Origin: DATFKA01 sp042095835
GTDB lineage: Bacteria; Bacteroidota; Bacteroidia; Chitinophagales; Saprospiraceae
Direction of reading: 5' to 3'
NCBI GenBank assembly: GCA_042095835.1
Contig: JBELML010000013.1
Location: 1 to 64,000 of the forward strand
Length of the DNA stretch: 64,000 bases
A model generated the notes under the pieces. It was given only the letters and a program-made list of their open reading frames with translations. It searched no databases and was not told where the DNA came from. A program made the translations under genes and the position numbers. Positions 7,375 through 16,604 of this stretch are shown piece by piece; positions within the stretch are counted from its first letter, which is position 1; each line of letters opens with the position of its first letter.

Positions 7375-10300
7375 ATGGCTAGAGTGTATCTGATCATTAT
7401 TCTTGCTTCCAATTTCCTACTGGCAAACGGTCAGACTTTGATTGGTCAGCAGTTAAAAACCCTTGACAGCCTTAGGTTGGCCGGAAAGGTAGATACCGTT
7501 TCTACTCAGCTACCCGCTCTTTTATCACAAGCAGCTACACGCCTTGATTCGGTTAAAGTGCAAATCCTCCTGGCTAAGGTCCAGTTAGATCAAAAAGATT
7601 ATGCAGCCGTTTTATCTACGCTAGCAGCAGCAGAAGCTCCACTAATACGCCCAGCAGATGACCTCCTGGTAGCAGCTATTTATAATGTTCGAGGAGAATG
7701 GGCATTCAGTCAAGATCAAATCCAAGAGGCAGAAGATCATCACACCAAGGCACTAGGTATTCGAGAGACCTATCTGGGTAGAGACGATGAGCGCGTAGCC
7801 GATTCCTACAACAACCTTGGTAATGTTTATTATAAAAAACAAGATTACCAAACAGCTATTCTTCAGCATATACAAGCATTAGGCATCCGCGAAGTAGTCC
7901 TCCAAGCTGAACATCCTAAACTGGCTAGTAGCTATAATAATCTAGCCGCCTGTTATTATGAGAATGGGCAATACGAAAAAGCCATCAGCTATAATGAACA
8001 AGCCCTAAACATACGATTGCAAAGCTATGGAGCCTTCCATACCACCGTGGCCGATTCGTATAACAACTTGGGCAATTGCTACTTCGCAATAAATGATATC
8101 GCACAAGCCATCGAGCAGCACGAAGGAGCACTTCGAATCCGCAATCAAATACAAGACCTGGAGGGCAAAGCTTATGCGCTAAATAATTTAGGCAACTGCT
8201 ATTTACAAATTGGTGATTACAAGACGGCCATTCCGTATTTCCAAGAATCCTTAACGATTCTAAACCGTATTTTTCAAGATAATAATCTAACAATAGCTGA
8301 TGTAGCAGCGAATATGAGTAGCGCCCTGCTAGAAGTAGGCGACGCAAGAGCCGCCTTAGAACGAGCCGATTTAGCCTTATTAGTATTAGAAAATAATCTT
8401 GGTGAGGCTGCTCCAAACTTGATCCCTGTACTCATCAATCGGGGCGTTGCATTGAGTAGGCTAAGCCAATACCAGAACGCCAACCGCAACCTAGAGCGAG
8501 CGATACAACTATTGGAGCTGCATTTTGATCCTCAGCACCCTCTCCTAGCCACTTGCTTTAATAATCTGGGGAATAATTATTTCCAGCAAAATCAGCAATC
8601 GCTAGCTCAAGAGAACTACCAAAAGGCCCTTAACCTTTATCGGCAAATGGGAAGCTATACTAAAAAAGAGCAGGCGAGTTGTTTACTGAATTTGGGGAAT
8701 TGCGCCCAACTTGAAGCTCAGTTCACCACCGCACTCCGTTGGTATGATGAAGCTTCCAGTTTATTCGAATCTTTTCAGTCTTCTCCTTCCATCCAGATCA
8801 ATATTGCCCTGAATAAGGCAAAAGCACTACAAGCTCAAAATCAAGCAGCACAGGCCATCGTATTACTAGAAAACCTCCTAGCTAGGATCAATAGTCATGA
8901 GCTGCCTTTATCAGAAAATCAAGTAGATGTTTATCATACTTTAGGAGACCTGAAATTGGCACAGAAGGCCTACGATCAGTCCCTAATTGCCTTTGAAAAA
9001 GGCATCGAAAGTTTGGCTGCTTTGAGTCAGCGGTTTCAGGGACAAAGCGCTAAGGTCAACCTTCGTAGTCGTTTCTATGATTTATATGAGAAAGCCATTG
9101 CGGCCTCTAGTGCCTTGTATCAGCAGAGCAAAGACAAAAAGTACTTGGAAAAAGCTTTTCAGATTGCGGAGAAAAGCAAAGCTTTACTCATCAGAGAAGC
9201 ACAACAAAAGATGCAGGCCAATGCTTTTGCAGGCCTACCCGACTCTATTTTGCAAAAAGAACAACAGCTTTTAGAAACCATCAGCGAATACGAAAAAATT
9301 CGCTACGAAGAGCTGGACCTTCTAGACTCCCTGACGCTTCGACAACTCGATTTGGAGCTCTTAAAACTAAAGCAAGATTTCGCCCAGTTGACCAGTTTCA
9401 TAGAAGAGCAGTTTAAGGGCTATTATCAGTTGAAATACGCAGAGATCAATATCGATATCGATGGATTGCAGGAAAACTTGTCCCAGCAAAACGCCAGCCT
9501 ACTTTCTTATTTTATGGGAGATTCTACAGTCTATATTTTCGTGCTAGACGCCCAACAAATGGACCTCTTGGAGGTTCCTAAGGGCGACTTGGATCGTCAG
9601 ATCATTCAGCTTTGGGATGCGGTTACCAATATGACGGCCGCCCAAGTAGCCATCGATTATGAAAGCTATGCCCAAACCTATGCTAGCAACGCTTTTCAAC
9701 TCTACGAGCAACTCATCGGTAATGTCCAAAAAAGCAGACCTCTACAAGAGCGCCTAGTGCTCATTCCAGATGGAATGACTTGTTATTTACCCTTTGATCT
9801 ATTGACAACTTCTCCAATCGATTCTACTCAAATATATAGTTACCACCAATACGATTACCTTCTGCAATCGCATAGCATGAGTTATGCTTATTCGGCCAAA
9901 CTCTGGATGCAAGCTTCCGAACTTGATCAAGAAAAAACGAAGGTCAGTTTTTATGCTTTTGCACCAAGCTTTCCTCGGGGCGCTTCTCAGCTGAGTCCTT
10001 TGTACTATAATATTCCGGAGGTGCAACAACTGGCTAAACTGTTCTCGCCCTCGAAACTTTTTATCGGAGCAGATGCCACACTAGAGCAATTCAAAAATAT
10101 ACCTAATAGGTCTGCTATTTTACACCTTGCTACGCATGGTAGCGCCAATGCTATGGCATCGGATTTCTCCTACCTGGCATTTAGCCCTTTAGATTCTAAC
10201 GCCGCTTATCTGTATACCAAAGATATTTACGCATTGCCGCTAGATCCTATCCAAATGGTTGTGCTCAGTGCCTGTGAAACCGGACTCGGTGAGGCGCAAC

Positions 10301-10653
10301 CAGGAGAAGGAATCATCAGCTTAGCTCATGCTTTTAGCTTTGCGGGGGCCAAAAGTATTGTCACCACCTTATGGAGTATAGACGATGAAAAAACCTCCCA
10401 AATCATGGCTACTTTCTACAAAAACCTGAAAGAAGGGCAGCCTAAAGATCAAGCACTACGCAATGCTAAAATACAGTACCTCCAAAGTCATAAAGGAGAA
10501 GCAGCACACCCGTATTTTTGGGCAGCTTTTGTTCCTATTGGAGAAATGGATGCCCTTACTTTTAGCCATTTTACTATTGAATGGTGGTGGGTCCTTTTGG
10601 CTTTAATCGTATTCTGGAGTGCCCGCGGCCTAATATCTTCTTCCAAGCGCTAA
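7375..10653 (+). CDS. Exported TPR-CHAT (caspase-fold) protein with C-terminal anchor
   Basis: From the ATG at 7375 the protein (1092 residues) begins with a signal peptide (MARVYLIIILASNFLLANG). About ten TPR units follow (about 30-560; repeated YNNLGN-type motifs), then a coiled helical linker (about 570-700), a CHAT domain (about 740-1060) and a C-terminal transmembrane helix (WWWVLLALIVFW) with a short basic tail. The CHAT catalytic dyad is present: His921 in LATHG and Cys967 in SACETG. CHAT proteins are caspase/separase-fold cysteine peptidases whose TPRs sense or bind partners. The signal peptide and anchor place this one in the envelope. A frame-compatible TTG at 7288 would hide the signal peptide. 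Its target is unknown. Confidence 0.85.
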   Translation: MARVYLIIILASNFLLANGQTLIGQQLKTLDSLRLAGKVDTVSTQLPALLSQAATRLDSVKVQILLAKVQLDQKDYAAVLSTLAAAEAPLIRPADDLLVAAIYNVRGEWAFSQDQIQEAEDHHTKALGIRETYLGRDDERVADSYNNLGNVYYKKQDYQTAILQHIQALGIREVVLQAEHPKLASSYNNLAACYYENGQYEKAISYNEQALNIRLQSYGAFHTTVADSYNNLGNCYFAINDIAQAIEQHEGALRIRNQIQDLEGKAYALNNLGNCYLQIGDYKTAIPYFQESLTILNRIFQDNNLTIADVAANMSSALLEVGDARAALERADLALLVLENNLGEAAPNLIPVLINRGVALSRLSQYQNANRNLERAIQLLELHFDPQHPLLATCFNNLGNNYFQQNQQSLAQENYQKALNLYRQMGSYTKKEQASCLLNLGNCAQLEAQFTTALRWYDEASSLFESFQSSPSIQINIALNKAKALQAQNQAAQAIVLLENLLARINSHELPLSENQVDVYHTLGDLKLAQKAYDQSLIAFEKGIESLAALSQRFQGQSAKVNLRSRFYDLYEKAIAASSALYQQSKDKKYLEKAFQIAEKSKALLIREAQQKMQANAFAGLPDSILQKEQQLLETISEYEKIRYEELDLLDSLTLRQLDLELLKLKQDFAQLTSFIEEQFKGYYQLKYAEINIDIDGLQENLSQQNASLLSYFMGDSTVYIFVLDAQQMDLLEVPKGDLDRQIIQLWDAVTNMTAAQVAIDYESYAQTYASNAFQLYEQLIGNVQKSRPLQERLVLIPDGMTCYLPFDLLTTSPIDSTQIYSYHQYDYLLQSHSMSYAYSAKLWMQASELDQEKTKVSFYAFAPSFPRGASQLSPLYYNIPEVQQLAKLFSPSKLFIGADATLEQFKNIPNRSAILHLATHGSANAMASDFSYLAFSPLDSNAAYLYTKDIYALPLDPIQMVVLSACETGLGEAQPGEGIISLAHAFSFAGAKSIVTTLWSIDDEKTSQIMATFYKNLKEGQPKDQALRNAKIQYLQSHKGEAAHPYFWAAFVPIGEMDALTFSHFTIEWWWVLLALIVFWSARGLISSSKR

Positions 10654-10676
10654 CACTCCAGAACAAGCAACATCCA

Positions 10677-12602
10677 TCAATAATCTCCTCCCACCTTACG
10701 ATTATTCCATTCAGGATGGCTGGCAAACTTCGGTAAATATTTAGGTACAAAGGTCATGCCTGTCGTATCCGTCAAAGTCTCCATAAAGGCTACTATATCG
10801 ATCATTTCTTGTTTATTCAGGCTCAGATTATCAAAAGGCAAAGTCTGATGCTCTAGCTCCATACCCATACCAGCGCCTCCTCCTCGGTTATAAAAATCGA
10901 CAACTTCCTCCAGGGTATTATACACGCCATTGTGCATATAAGGCGCGGTCAAAGCAACATTTCTTACCGTGGTTGTTTTGAAAGAATAAGCAAAGTGTTC
11001 CAGCTGATCTCTAGTCCTACCGTTCGCCAAGCGACCCAAATCAGGATCGATGATGACATTGATGGTATCATTCGTCATAGGCACGCCCAATACTTCAGAT
11101 TCTGACTCTGCGTATTTAGGGGGAACCGTCCCATTAAATACTGGTGCAAAGTGGCAGGTGCCACAAGCTGCTTTACCCATAAAAAGATTAAAACCTCTCT
11201 GTGCAGATTCTGGGTACTGATCCGTCTCTCCTCTGGCGTATTGATCAAATGGGCTATCCCAGCTACTCAAAGAAGCAACGTAAGCTGCTAAAGCATTAGA
11301 GATAGACCATGATGAAATAATATACTTATCGCGATCGCCATAAACGTCCTTAAAATGCTGGACATACTCTTCACTTTCTTTCATACGCTCAGCTAAGTCA
11401 ATGAAGTCAATATTGAATTCTTTCTTATCATACACAACATGCTTCACTTGGCGCTCCAGGTCATACTCTCTCAAATCGTAAAAGTACTTCTCTGCGTAGG
11501 CCGAATTGATTAAGGTTGGAGCATTCCGCAAGGTGGAGCGCCCCGGTGTATTGGTGATACTTTTTGGCAAACCGTCGGTAAATGCCTTATCTGCTTGATG
11601 GCAGGTGGCGCAAGACATTTTCAGATTCTCAGATAAGACGGGATCGAAAAACAAAAGACGTCCCAAGTCAATTTTTTTAGGATCATCCAGATCAGAGCTA
11701 GCGATTTGCGAGTAGAAACTTTTATTCAAGAAAGCCTCGTCAAAAATTTGCTGTTGATGATAGTTGACCGCTTTGTGTGTAGGGTCTACCTCGCTAGCAA
11801 ACTCTATATTTAATCCTTTTTGTAAAGTATAGATATCTGTATAAAGTGGGTTGATAAACGTTCTGATGATGTATAATCTATCCAAAGTATCGAAATCATT
11901 ATTGGACTCCAGGTATTGGATAAATGCCTCTATTTGCGCTGTTAATCTCGCTACTTGAACAGGAGCCATCTGTTTATAAGTTCCAAAAGTGGCCTCCATT
12001 GTTTCCAAAGAAGCGATGGCCTCGGGAATAGCATTTACCGAACCTGGCGTATCAAAGCCCGTTAAACCCAGGGTGAAAATTCTGATTAGCTGGAAGCGAT
12101 AGGCCTCAAAAACATAGCGATGCTCTAGGTTGCGCTTCCTTTCTAAGGGATAAAATTTCGACCAGTATTTTTTTAGTTCTTTTGCTAAATGCGCTATTTC
12201 CGCTGCCTCAGGCTCATCGGCAAAGATCGTTTCGTCTAGGGTTTGTAATCCAAGAGGAGGAATGACGTCGTGCTCTGGGGCTGCGGAATTGATTTTAGGG
12301 AGAGGAGCACCGTTAATATAGCGGGTAGCACCTTCTGCTTGGAAGTATTCTACAAAATGCTCTACGCGTTTATAAGCTAAGCGAGTAGTCTTAATATCTT
12401 CTTGTAGTGCTTCGATGTTGAGCTGTCCGGCATGGAATTGTTGAGAATGGGCGAGTAAGTGATCTACTTCTCGGTTGAAGGCATCAATTTGGCTAGCATA
12501 ATCGACTTGGATATTCTCGATAATTGTATCTGGTGCCACAGGTCGGCTGAAAGCAAAAATGAGGACCACTGCAACTAATAAAATCAGGTATTGCTTCTTC
12601 AT
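10677..12602 (-). CDS. Di-heme cytochrome c peroxidase with N-terminal helical domain
   Basis: The protein (641 residues) has an N-terminal membrane or signal segment, an all-helical domain of about 250 residues, and a C-terminal MauG/CcpA-type peroxidase module with two c-type heme sites: CATCH at 331-335 and CGTCH at 480-484. Family members reduce hydrogen peroxide in the periplasm with electrons from small cytochromes. The N-terminal domain is longer than in classical 350-residue enzymes, but related long forms are common in Bacteroidota. It stands alone; its start is close to the palindromic element and MITE at 12638. Family assignment is firm; the role of the extra domain is unknown. Confidence 0.85.
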   Translation of the reverse strand: MKKQYLILLVAVVLIFAFSRPVAPDTIIENIQVDYASQIDAFNREVDHLLAHSQQFHAGQLNIEALQEDIKTTRLAYKRVEHFVEYFQAEGATRYINGAPLPKINSAAPEHDVIPPLGLQTLDETIFADEPEAAEIAHLAKELKKYWSKFYPLERKRNLEHRYVFEAYRFQLIRIFTLGLTGFDTPGSVNAIPEAIASLETMEATFGTYKQMAPVQVARLTAQIEAFIQYLESNNDFDTLDRLYIIRTFINPLYTDIYTLQKGLNIEFASEVDPTHKAVNYHQQQIFDEAFLNKSFYSQIASSDLDDPKKIDLGRLLFFDPVLSENLKMSCATCHQADKAFTDGLPKSITNTPGRSTLRNAPTLINSAYAEKYFYDLREYDLERQVKHVVYDKKEFNIDFIDLAERMKESEEYVQHFKDVYGDRDKYIISSWSISNALAAYVASLSSWDSPFDQYARGETDQYPESAQRGFNLFMGKAACGTCHFAPVFNGTVPPKYAESESEVLGVPMTNDTINVIIDPDLGRLANGRTRDQLEHFAYSFKTTTVRNVALTAPYMHNGVYNTLEEVVDFYNRGGGAGMGMELEHQTLPFDNLSLNKQEMIDIVAFMETLTDTTGMTFVPKYLPKFASHPEWNNRKVGGDY

Positions 12603-12637
12603 TTTAAATAGATTCTAATGTTTAGAGAATTTCGCTA

Positions 12638-12977
12638 GTAACGGACAAAGAATTAGGGCAAACGCAACAAAAGATTACCCTGTAATTTTTTATAATTCTT
12701 ACTGAAACTCCAATTCAAAACCGCTCTAGCATCTTCATTTTTGTCATTCGATACAAAAACGAAGCAAAAAAATCTTGCCTAGCCAAACTCGCTCCGCTCA
12801 GACAATGCCTAGGCGGCATCCCGCACTTCACTTATGATCTTTTTCACACTTAATTTCGAGAAATAAGCATTTCTTTTTAAATTTTTATTTTAATGCGTTT
12901 GCCCTAACAAAGAATAAGTCTCGCATTTTGATCAAGAAGATTTCATCAAAATCGAAAAGTTACTTTTTGGCTGTTAC
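12638..12977. repeat. Palindromic element, short form, split by a MITE
   Basis: With the insertion and one target duplicate removed, about 78 bases remain. They start GTAACGGACAAAGAAT and end GGCTGTTAC, as in the full 158-bp copies at 15380 and 48525. The central 80 bases of those copies, containing the CAAAAAACG/CTTTTTAACG core, are missing. The two ends are imperfect inverted repeats of each other. It lies 35 bases before the peroxidase gene start. The rest of this 596-base gene-free gap (12978..13127) shows nothing recognisable. Confidence 0.75.
12654..12906. mobile_element. Complete 253-bp MITE with 9-bp target duplication
   Basis: Terminal inverted repeats TAGGGCAAACGCA and TGCGTTTGCCCTA (13 of 13 bases) bound 253 bp that contain no significant reading frame. 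The 9-base sequence ACAAAGAAT stands on both sides (12645..12653 and 12907..12915), and these bases occur once in the unbroken copies of the host repeat, which proves an insertion. A second partial copy lies at 1..95. A non-coding element with terminal repeats and a fixed duplication is a MITE, presumably moved by a DDE transposase encoded elsewhere. Confidence 0.88.
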
Positions 12978-13127
12978 TTAATAGTTCAAAAGGAATTCAT
13001 TTGGTTGGATAAACAGCGGTGTGCCATCAAGTATGATATATACTATTGCAACAATCTCCTATGCTGTACCTAAAAGCACCAATTTCCTCTTTTAAAAATT
13101 GAACCCAATAAAATCACCTAGAACCAG

Positions 13128-13159
13128 AAAAGGTGCCAAGCTGTATACCCGGCACCTTT
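13128..13159 (-). terminator. Hairpin after the PhoX-like gene
   Basis: AAAGGTGCC and GGCACCTTT pair perfectly over nine bases around a 14-base loop, 40 bases beyond the stop of the minus-strand gene at 13199. On that strand it is followed by TCTGG, so the U-tract is only the three bases in the stem end. A terminator is likely but not textbook. Confidence 0.5.
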
Positions 13160-13198
13160 CCATTATTGTATTATATCAACATATCAATCGGAGATTGA

Positions 13199-15091
13199 TT
13201 ATTGTACAACGATTTTGTAAGACTGCTTGTTAGCCGTTACAATTAAGTAAGTACCTGGCGTCAAATCAGCAACATTTGCTTGATTCGTATTTCTGAATAC
13301 TTTCAAACGCTGACCGTTCATGTTGTAGATAGCAAAATCTGTCACCTCGTTCAAAAAGATTTCTCTAGTTGTAGGGTTAGGGAAGATTTTCAATTCATCC
13401 AACTCAATAGCTCCTGGAGTTTCGAAAGCGCTGGTTGTAACGTTAGCGAAACCGTGAATAGCCATTGTCAAAGAGTGGTTGAATGGGAATGGGTTATTCG
13501 CATTTGGGTGCTGAGAGTTCACTAAAACAGTGTTGTCATCGATCTGAATAGCACCAGTTATTTCTGCACCAGCAGGGATAGCCGTAACGCGTACTAGATC
13601 ATCAACAGGAGCATCTTTAGCAGTTGCATCTAATAGGTACAACTCACACAATCTGTTGCTCACACCATTAGGCATACGACCTACAGAAGTACCATTTAAA
13701 TCTTCCTGAATCATCAAGAAAGACTTACCATTGATGTGCAATACATTCAAACCATCAGGGTTAGAAAGGTGCTTTGATGGGTATTCAGCTGCCTCTGCAC
13801 CGTCAGCCAAGTAAGGACCACCGTTGATGGTCACACCTACTTCCTCAGTTGATGGATCATAATAAAGTACACGACCATAGTAATCCATGTAGCCTTCGTT
13901 TAGTGCATCAACGCCGAAGTTGGCCTGAGCAATCGTCTCGTGATGAGAAGCAGGCTTCACGCCGTAGTCAGTAGCTTCGTCAGCCCAACGACCAACTACT
14001 CCATCACGGCCAGTTTCTGTCCAGTAAACCATACCAGAAGCGGTATCGATAGCTACCCACTCGTTACGGTTGAACATAGTAGCGCCAGCCTCCCAAGCAG
14101 CAGTAGTCAATCCACCTAACATGTTGTCAAGGTCCATGTCGATAGAGATCCATCTTTCGCCTTGTGCGTTGTCTTCTTTGTATACTTGCACATCTACATC
14201 AGTAAAGTCCCAAGGAGTAGTAGCAACGGCACGTACCCAAGGAGCAGGAGTAGCATCGATTCCGAGGTAAACGTACTTACCATCTTTAGAGATCGCGCCA
14301 CCTTCCCATCCAGCACGGCCCCAGTTGTACTGCTTGCGGATAGCCACCGCTTCTTTAGGATCTACCTCAACCATATAGTTGAAGTTTTCGTACTTACTGA
14401 TCGTCTGACCGTCGATCATAGGAAATTCAGGAGCATTTACGGTGAAATCTGCAGTGTCACGTACACCTTCACCACCTGGATTTGTAGCAGGGTTGTGAGG
14501 ATTCCAAGAATCAAAACGGTCTGGAGTACGATAAACACCATTGTAGATGGAGCTCTGGCTACTTCTGAACCACTCTTCGGCAGTCCAAATACGACCGTTA
14601 GGAGCAGAAATACCCGCACAGTTCATACCTGTCTCACCTACCGTGTTGACGAAGTCTACGTTAAAGAATTCTCCTTTACGACCATCTGTCAATTCTTGTT
14701 CCATAACGATGATATTATCGTCTCCGTCTTTGGCGATACGGAAAGCAGTCATACCACCACCGTCACCGATGCGGTCATCGTTATAAATTTGTTCGTGATT
14801 AACAGTAACCCATCCTAGAGACTCCCCAGAATCATCTGGAGTGAAACCGATGAAATCGTGCCATTCCTTAGCGATTGCACGACCAGCAGGGTTACCATAA
14901 GTAGCAGTAGTTTGTACGATGTCGTATCCACCAACGAAAACAGTTTGAAGTGTCAAAGGAGACGGTGGCATTAGTACAGTCTGAGATTCGAAATCGCTAA
15001 CAGTGATCTCCTCAGCAAACATAACAGTGGTTTGTGCATACGCAGCAACCATAGCACTTACAAGTGCTAGTGTGAGTAAAATTCTTCTCAT
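13199..15091 (-). CDS. PhoX/DUF839-like secreted protein with T9SS sorting domain
   Basis: The protein (630 residues) has a signal peptide (cleavage near MVAAYAQ), a long beta-propeller-like body resembling PhoX/DUF839 alkaline phosphatase-type proteins (for example EGGAISKDGKYVYLG near 260), and a C-terminal type A sorting domain (LKIFPNPTTREIFL) that sends it through the type IX system to the surface. PhoX enzymes use iron and calcium to release phosphate; catalytic residues were not verified here. The coding sequence looks strongly codon-biased, suggesting high expression. Direct repeats at 15268..15300 and a hairpin at 13128 flank the transcript. Confidence 0.75.
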   Translation of the reverse strand: MRRILLTLALVSAMVAAYAQTTVMFAEEITVSDFESQTVLMPPSPLTLQTVFVGGYDIVQTTATYGNPAGRAIAKEWHDFIGFTPDDSGESLGWVTVNHEQIYNDDRIGDGGGMTAFRIAKDGDDNIIVMEQELTDGRKGEFFNVDFVNTVGETGMNCAGISAPNGRIWTAEEWFRSSQSSIYNGVYRTPDRFDSWNPHNPATNPGGEGVRDTADFTVNAPEFPMIDGQTISKYENFNYMVEVDPKEAVAIRKQYNWGRAGWEGGAISKDGKYVYLGIDATPAPWVRAVATTPWDFTDVDVQVYKEDNAQGERWISIDMDLDNMLGGLTTAAWEAGATMFNRNEWVAIDTASGMVYWTETGRDGVVGRWADEATDYGVKPASHHETIAQANFGVDALNEGYMDYYGRVLYYDPSTEEVGVTINGGPYLADGAEAAEYPSKHLSNPDGLNVLHINGKSFLMIQEDLNGTSVGRMPNGVSNRLCELYLLDATAKDAPVDDLVRVTAIPAGAEITGAIQIDDNTVLVNSQHPNANNPFPFNHSLTMAIHGFANVTTSAFETPGAIELDELKIFPNPTTREIFLNEVTDFAIYNMNGQRLKVFRNTNQANVADLTPGTYLIVTANKQSYKIVVQ

Positions 15092-15267
15092 GATAAAGCT
15101 TAATAAAATTTGGTTATGAATAGATGATATCTATCGCTACAAAGATCATAAGTCAATATTAAACCCGTGTTAAGCTCAGTTTTAGTTTTTATTAACGAAT
15201 TTTACAAAAAACTGACAACCAATCACTTACAAAGCTTAACAATGAGTTGACAAAAACTTTACAATAC

Positions 15268-15300
15268 ACTTATATGTAATAAATTTATACTTATATGTAA
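15268..15300. promoter_or_regulatory. Two identical 12-bp direct repeats, 21-bp period
   Basis: ACTTATATGTAA occurs at 15268..15279 and 15289..15300, a 21-base period putting both on the same face of the helix. They lie about 180 bases before the start of the PhoX-like gene, within a 468-base gap otherwise filled by AT-rich sequence and the palindromic element at 15380. They are plausible operator half-sites; the protein is unknown. Confidence 0.4.
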
Positions 15301-15379
15301 GTATTGCTGCTTATCTGGAATCTTTCTTATTAAGCAAAATCAAGGTCCAATTTTTGGAGTATCTCAAATGATTTACTAG

Positions 15380-15537
15380 GTAACGGACAAAGAATAAGTC
15401 CCGCATTTTGATCGAGAAGATTTTGAGCCAAGACAAGGCAAAAAACGTAGGCAATGCAGGGCATTGACGAGGCTTTTTAACGCCGTATTGGAGCAAAAGA
15501 TTCCATCAAAATCGGTAAGTTGTTTTTTGGCTGTTAC
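15380..15537. repeat. Palindromic repeat element, full copy
   Basis: This 158-bp element starts GTAACGGACAAAG and ends GGCTGTTAC. Its outer ~45 bases on each side are imperfect inverted repeats, and an inner pair (GGCAAAAAACG near 15441, CTTTTTAACG near 15472) surrounds the small palindrome GCAATGCAGGGCATTG. I count about six differences from the copy at 48525..48682, of the same length. It has no reading frame and lies 22 bases from the stop codon of the SDR gene at 15560. Confidence 0.8.
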
Positions 15538-15559
15538 TTATCCATTTATTCCCGAGAAA

Positions 15560-16342
15560 TTATCCAGCAATCAAGTAGCCACCATCCGCTTCAAAAGTAG
15601 AACCGGTACAATAAGTTGAAGCTGCTGAAGCAAGAAAAACAGCTAGACCAGCCATTTCATCTGGTTGCCCCATGCGACCACTCGGTAGGTGCTGTTCCAT
15701 TTGTTGGAGTAGGGCTTCATTGCCCCATAGGGCAGAGCTAAATTTAGTCTGAATCAAACCAGGACAGATGACATTAACGCGGATATTGGCACTGCCCCAT
15801 TCTTTTGCTTGGTTTTTGGCTAGCATAATCAGAGCCGCTTTACTCACGCTATAAATCCCCAAACCAAAGCCTGGTTTATGGCCTTCCACAGAACTAATGT
15901 GAATCACCGAACCTCCACCTCTTTCCTTCATCGAAGGATAGCACAGATTACTCAATAGGTGGGGCGATTTGACGTTGACGCCCATTATTTTATCAAACAC
16001 CGTATCATCTACCTCCGTGATTGATCCAAAGACCGGATTGGTAGCCGCATTGTTGACAAGAATATCTACACCTCCATAGGTTTCAATGGTTTTATCAACG
16101 AGTGCTTTCAATTGTTCTGGCTTACCGACATGACAGGCGATCCCTGTAGCTTCCAGACCTGCTGCTTTAAAAGTGGCGGCAACTTCGTCAACGGCTTCTT
16201 GCTTACGACTACTAATAACCACCTTAGCGCCAAACTCTGCTAAACCTCTGGCGATACTTTCCCCAATGCCTTTACTTGATCCAGTAACGATGGCTACCTT
16301 GCCTTCCAGGTTGAATAATTTCTTGATACGTGTGTTCATCAT
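15560..16342 (-). CDS. Short-chain dehydrogenase/reductase (SDR)
   Basis: The protein (260 residues) is a classical SDR: cofactor loop TGSSKGIG (20-27), NNAA (97-100), catalytic Ser150, Tyr164 and Lys168 (YSVSK), and a C-terminal GSTFEADGGYLIAG. The length is standard. Arg46 after the second strand suggests NADP(H) preference (inferred). The first codon is followed by a second ATG, so the start may be one residue later. It is flanked by palindromic elements on both sides and appears monocistronic. The substrate cannot be named. Confidence 0.88.
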   Translation of the reverse strand: MMNTRIKKLFNLEGKVAIVTGSSKGIGESIARGLAEFGAKVVISSRKQEAVDEVAATFKAAGLEATGIACHVGKPEQLKALVDKTIETYGGVDILVNNAATNPVFGSITEVDDTVFDKIMGVNVKSPHLLSNLCYPSMKERGGGSVIHISSVEGHKPGFGLGIYSVSKAALIMLAKNQAKEWGSANIRVNVICPGLIQTKFSSALWGNEALLQQMEQHLPSGRMGQPDEMAGLAVFLASAASTYCTGSTFEADGGYLIAG

Positions 16343-16390
16343 TTTTTTTCGCTTGTAGATATTAAGGAATGAGTCAATAATAAATTAAAC

Positions 16391-16500
16391 ATCTTTACTT
16401 GTTCTTTTGCCGCCCAGTTTCGTTAAAAAGCCTCGTAGATGCGCTGCATCGCCTGCGTTTTTTGCCTCACTGAACAGCAAAATACCTGCGTAAATCTTGT
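16391..16500. repeat. Palindromic repeat element, divergent copy, opposite orientation
   Basis: In reverse orientation this stretch carries the same inner core as the copies at 15380 and 48525. CGTTAAAAAGCCTC lies at about 16421..16434 and the matching GCGTTTTTTGCCTC at about 16455..16468, around a GATGCGCTGCATC palindrome. The outer arms differ and pair only loosely. It lies between two minus-strand genes, in a 262-base gap. Confidence 0.65.
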
Positions 16501-16604
16501 ATACTTTATTAATGCCCCATTCCTAAGACCGATAAAAGTACATTTTAAAAATGTATTATTTAGCGAATATTCGCAAATTATCCTCCCGTAGCAAGCTAAT
16601 CACT

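Noticed and set aside
7375..10653. TPR-CHAT protease of a type III-E CRISPR effector
   Set aside because: No gRAMP or cas genes are nearby, and the protein has a signal peptide and membrane anchor.
14162..14818. 218-codon plus-strand frame inside the PhoX-like gene
   Set aside because: It lies wholly within a well-supported minus-strand gene with strong codon bias and has no recognisable features.
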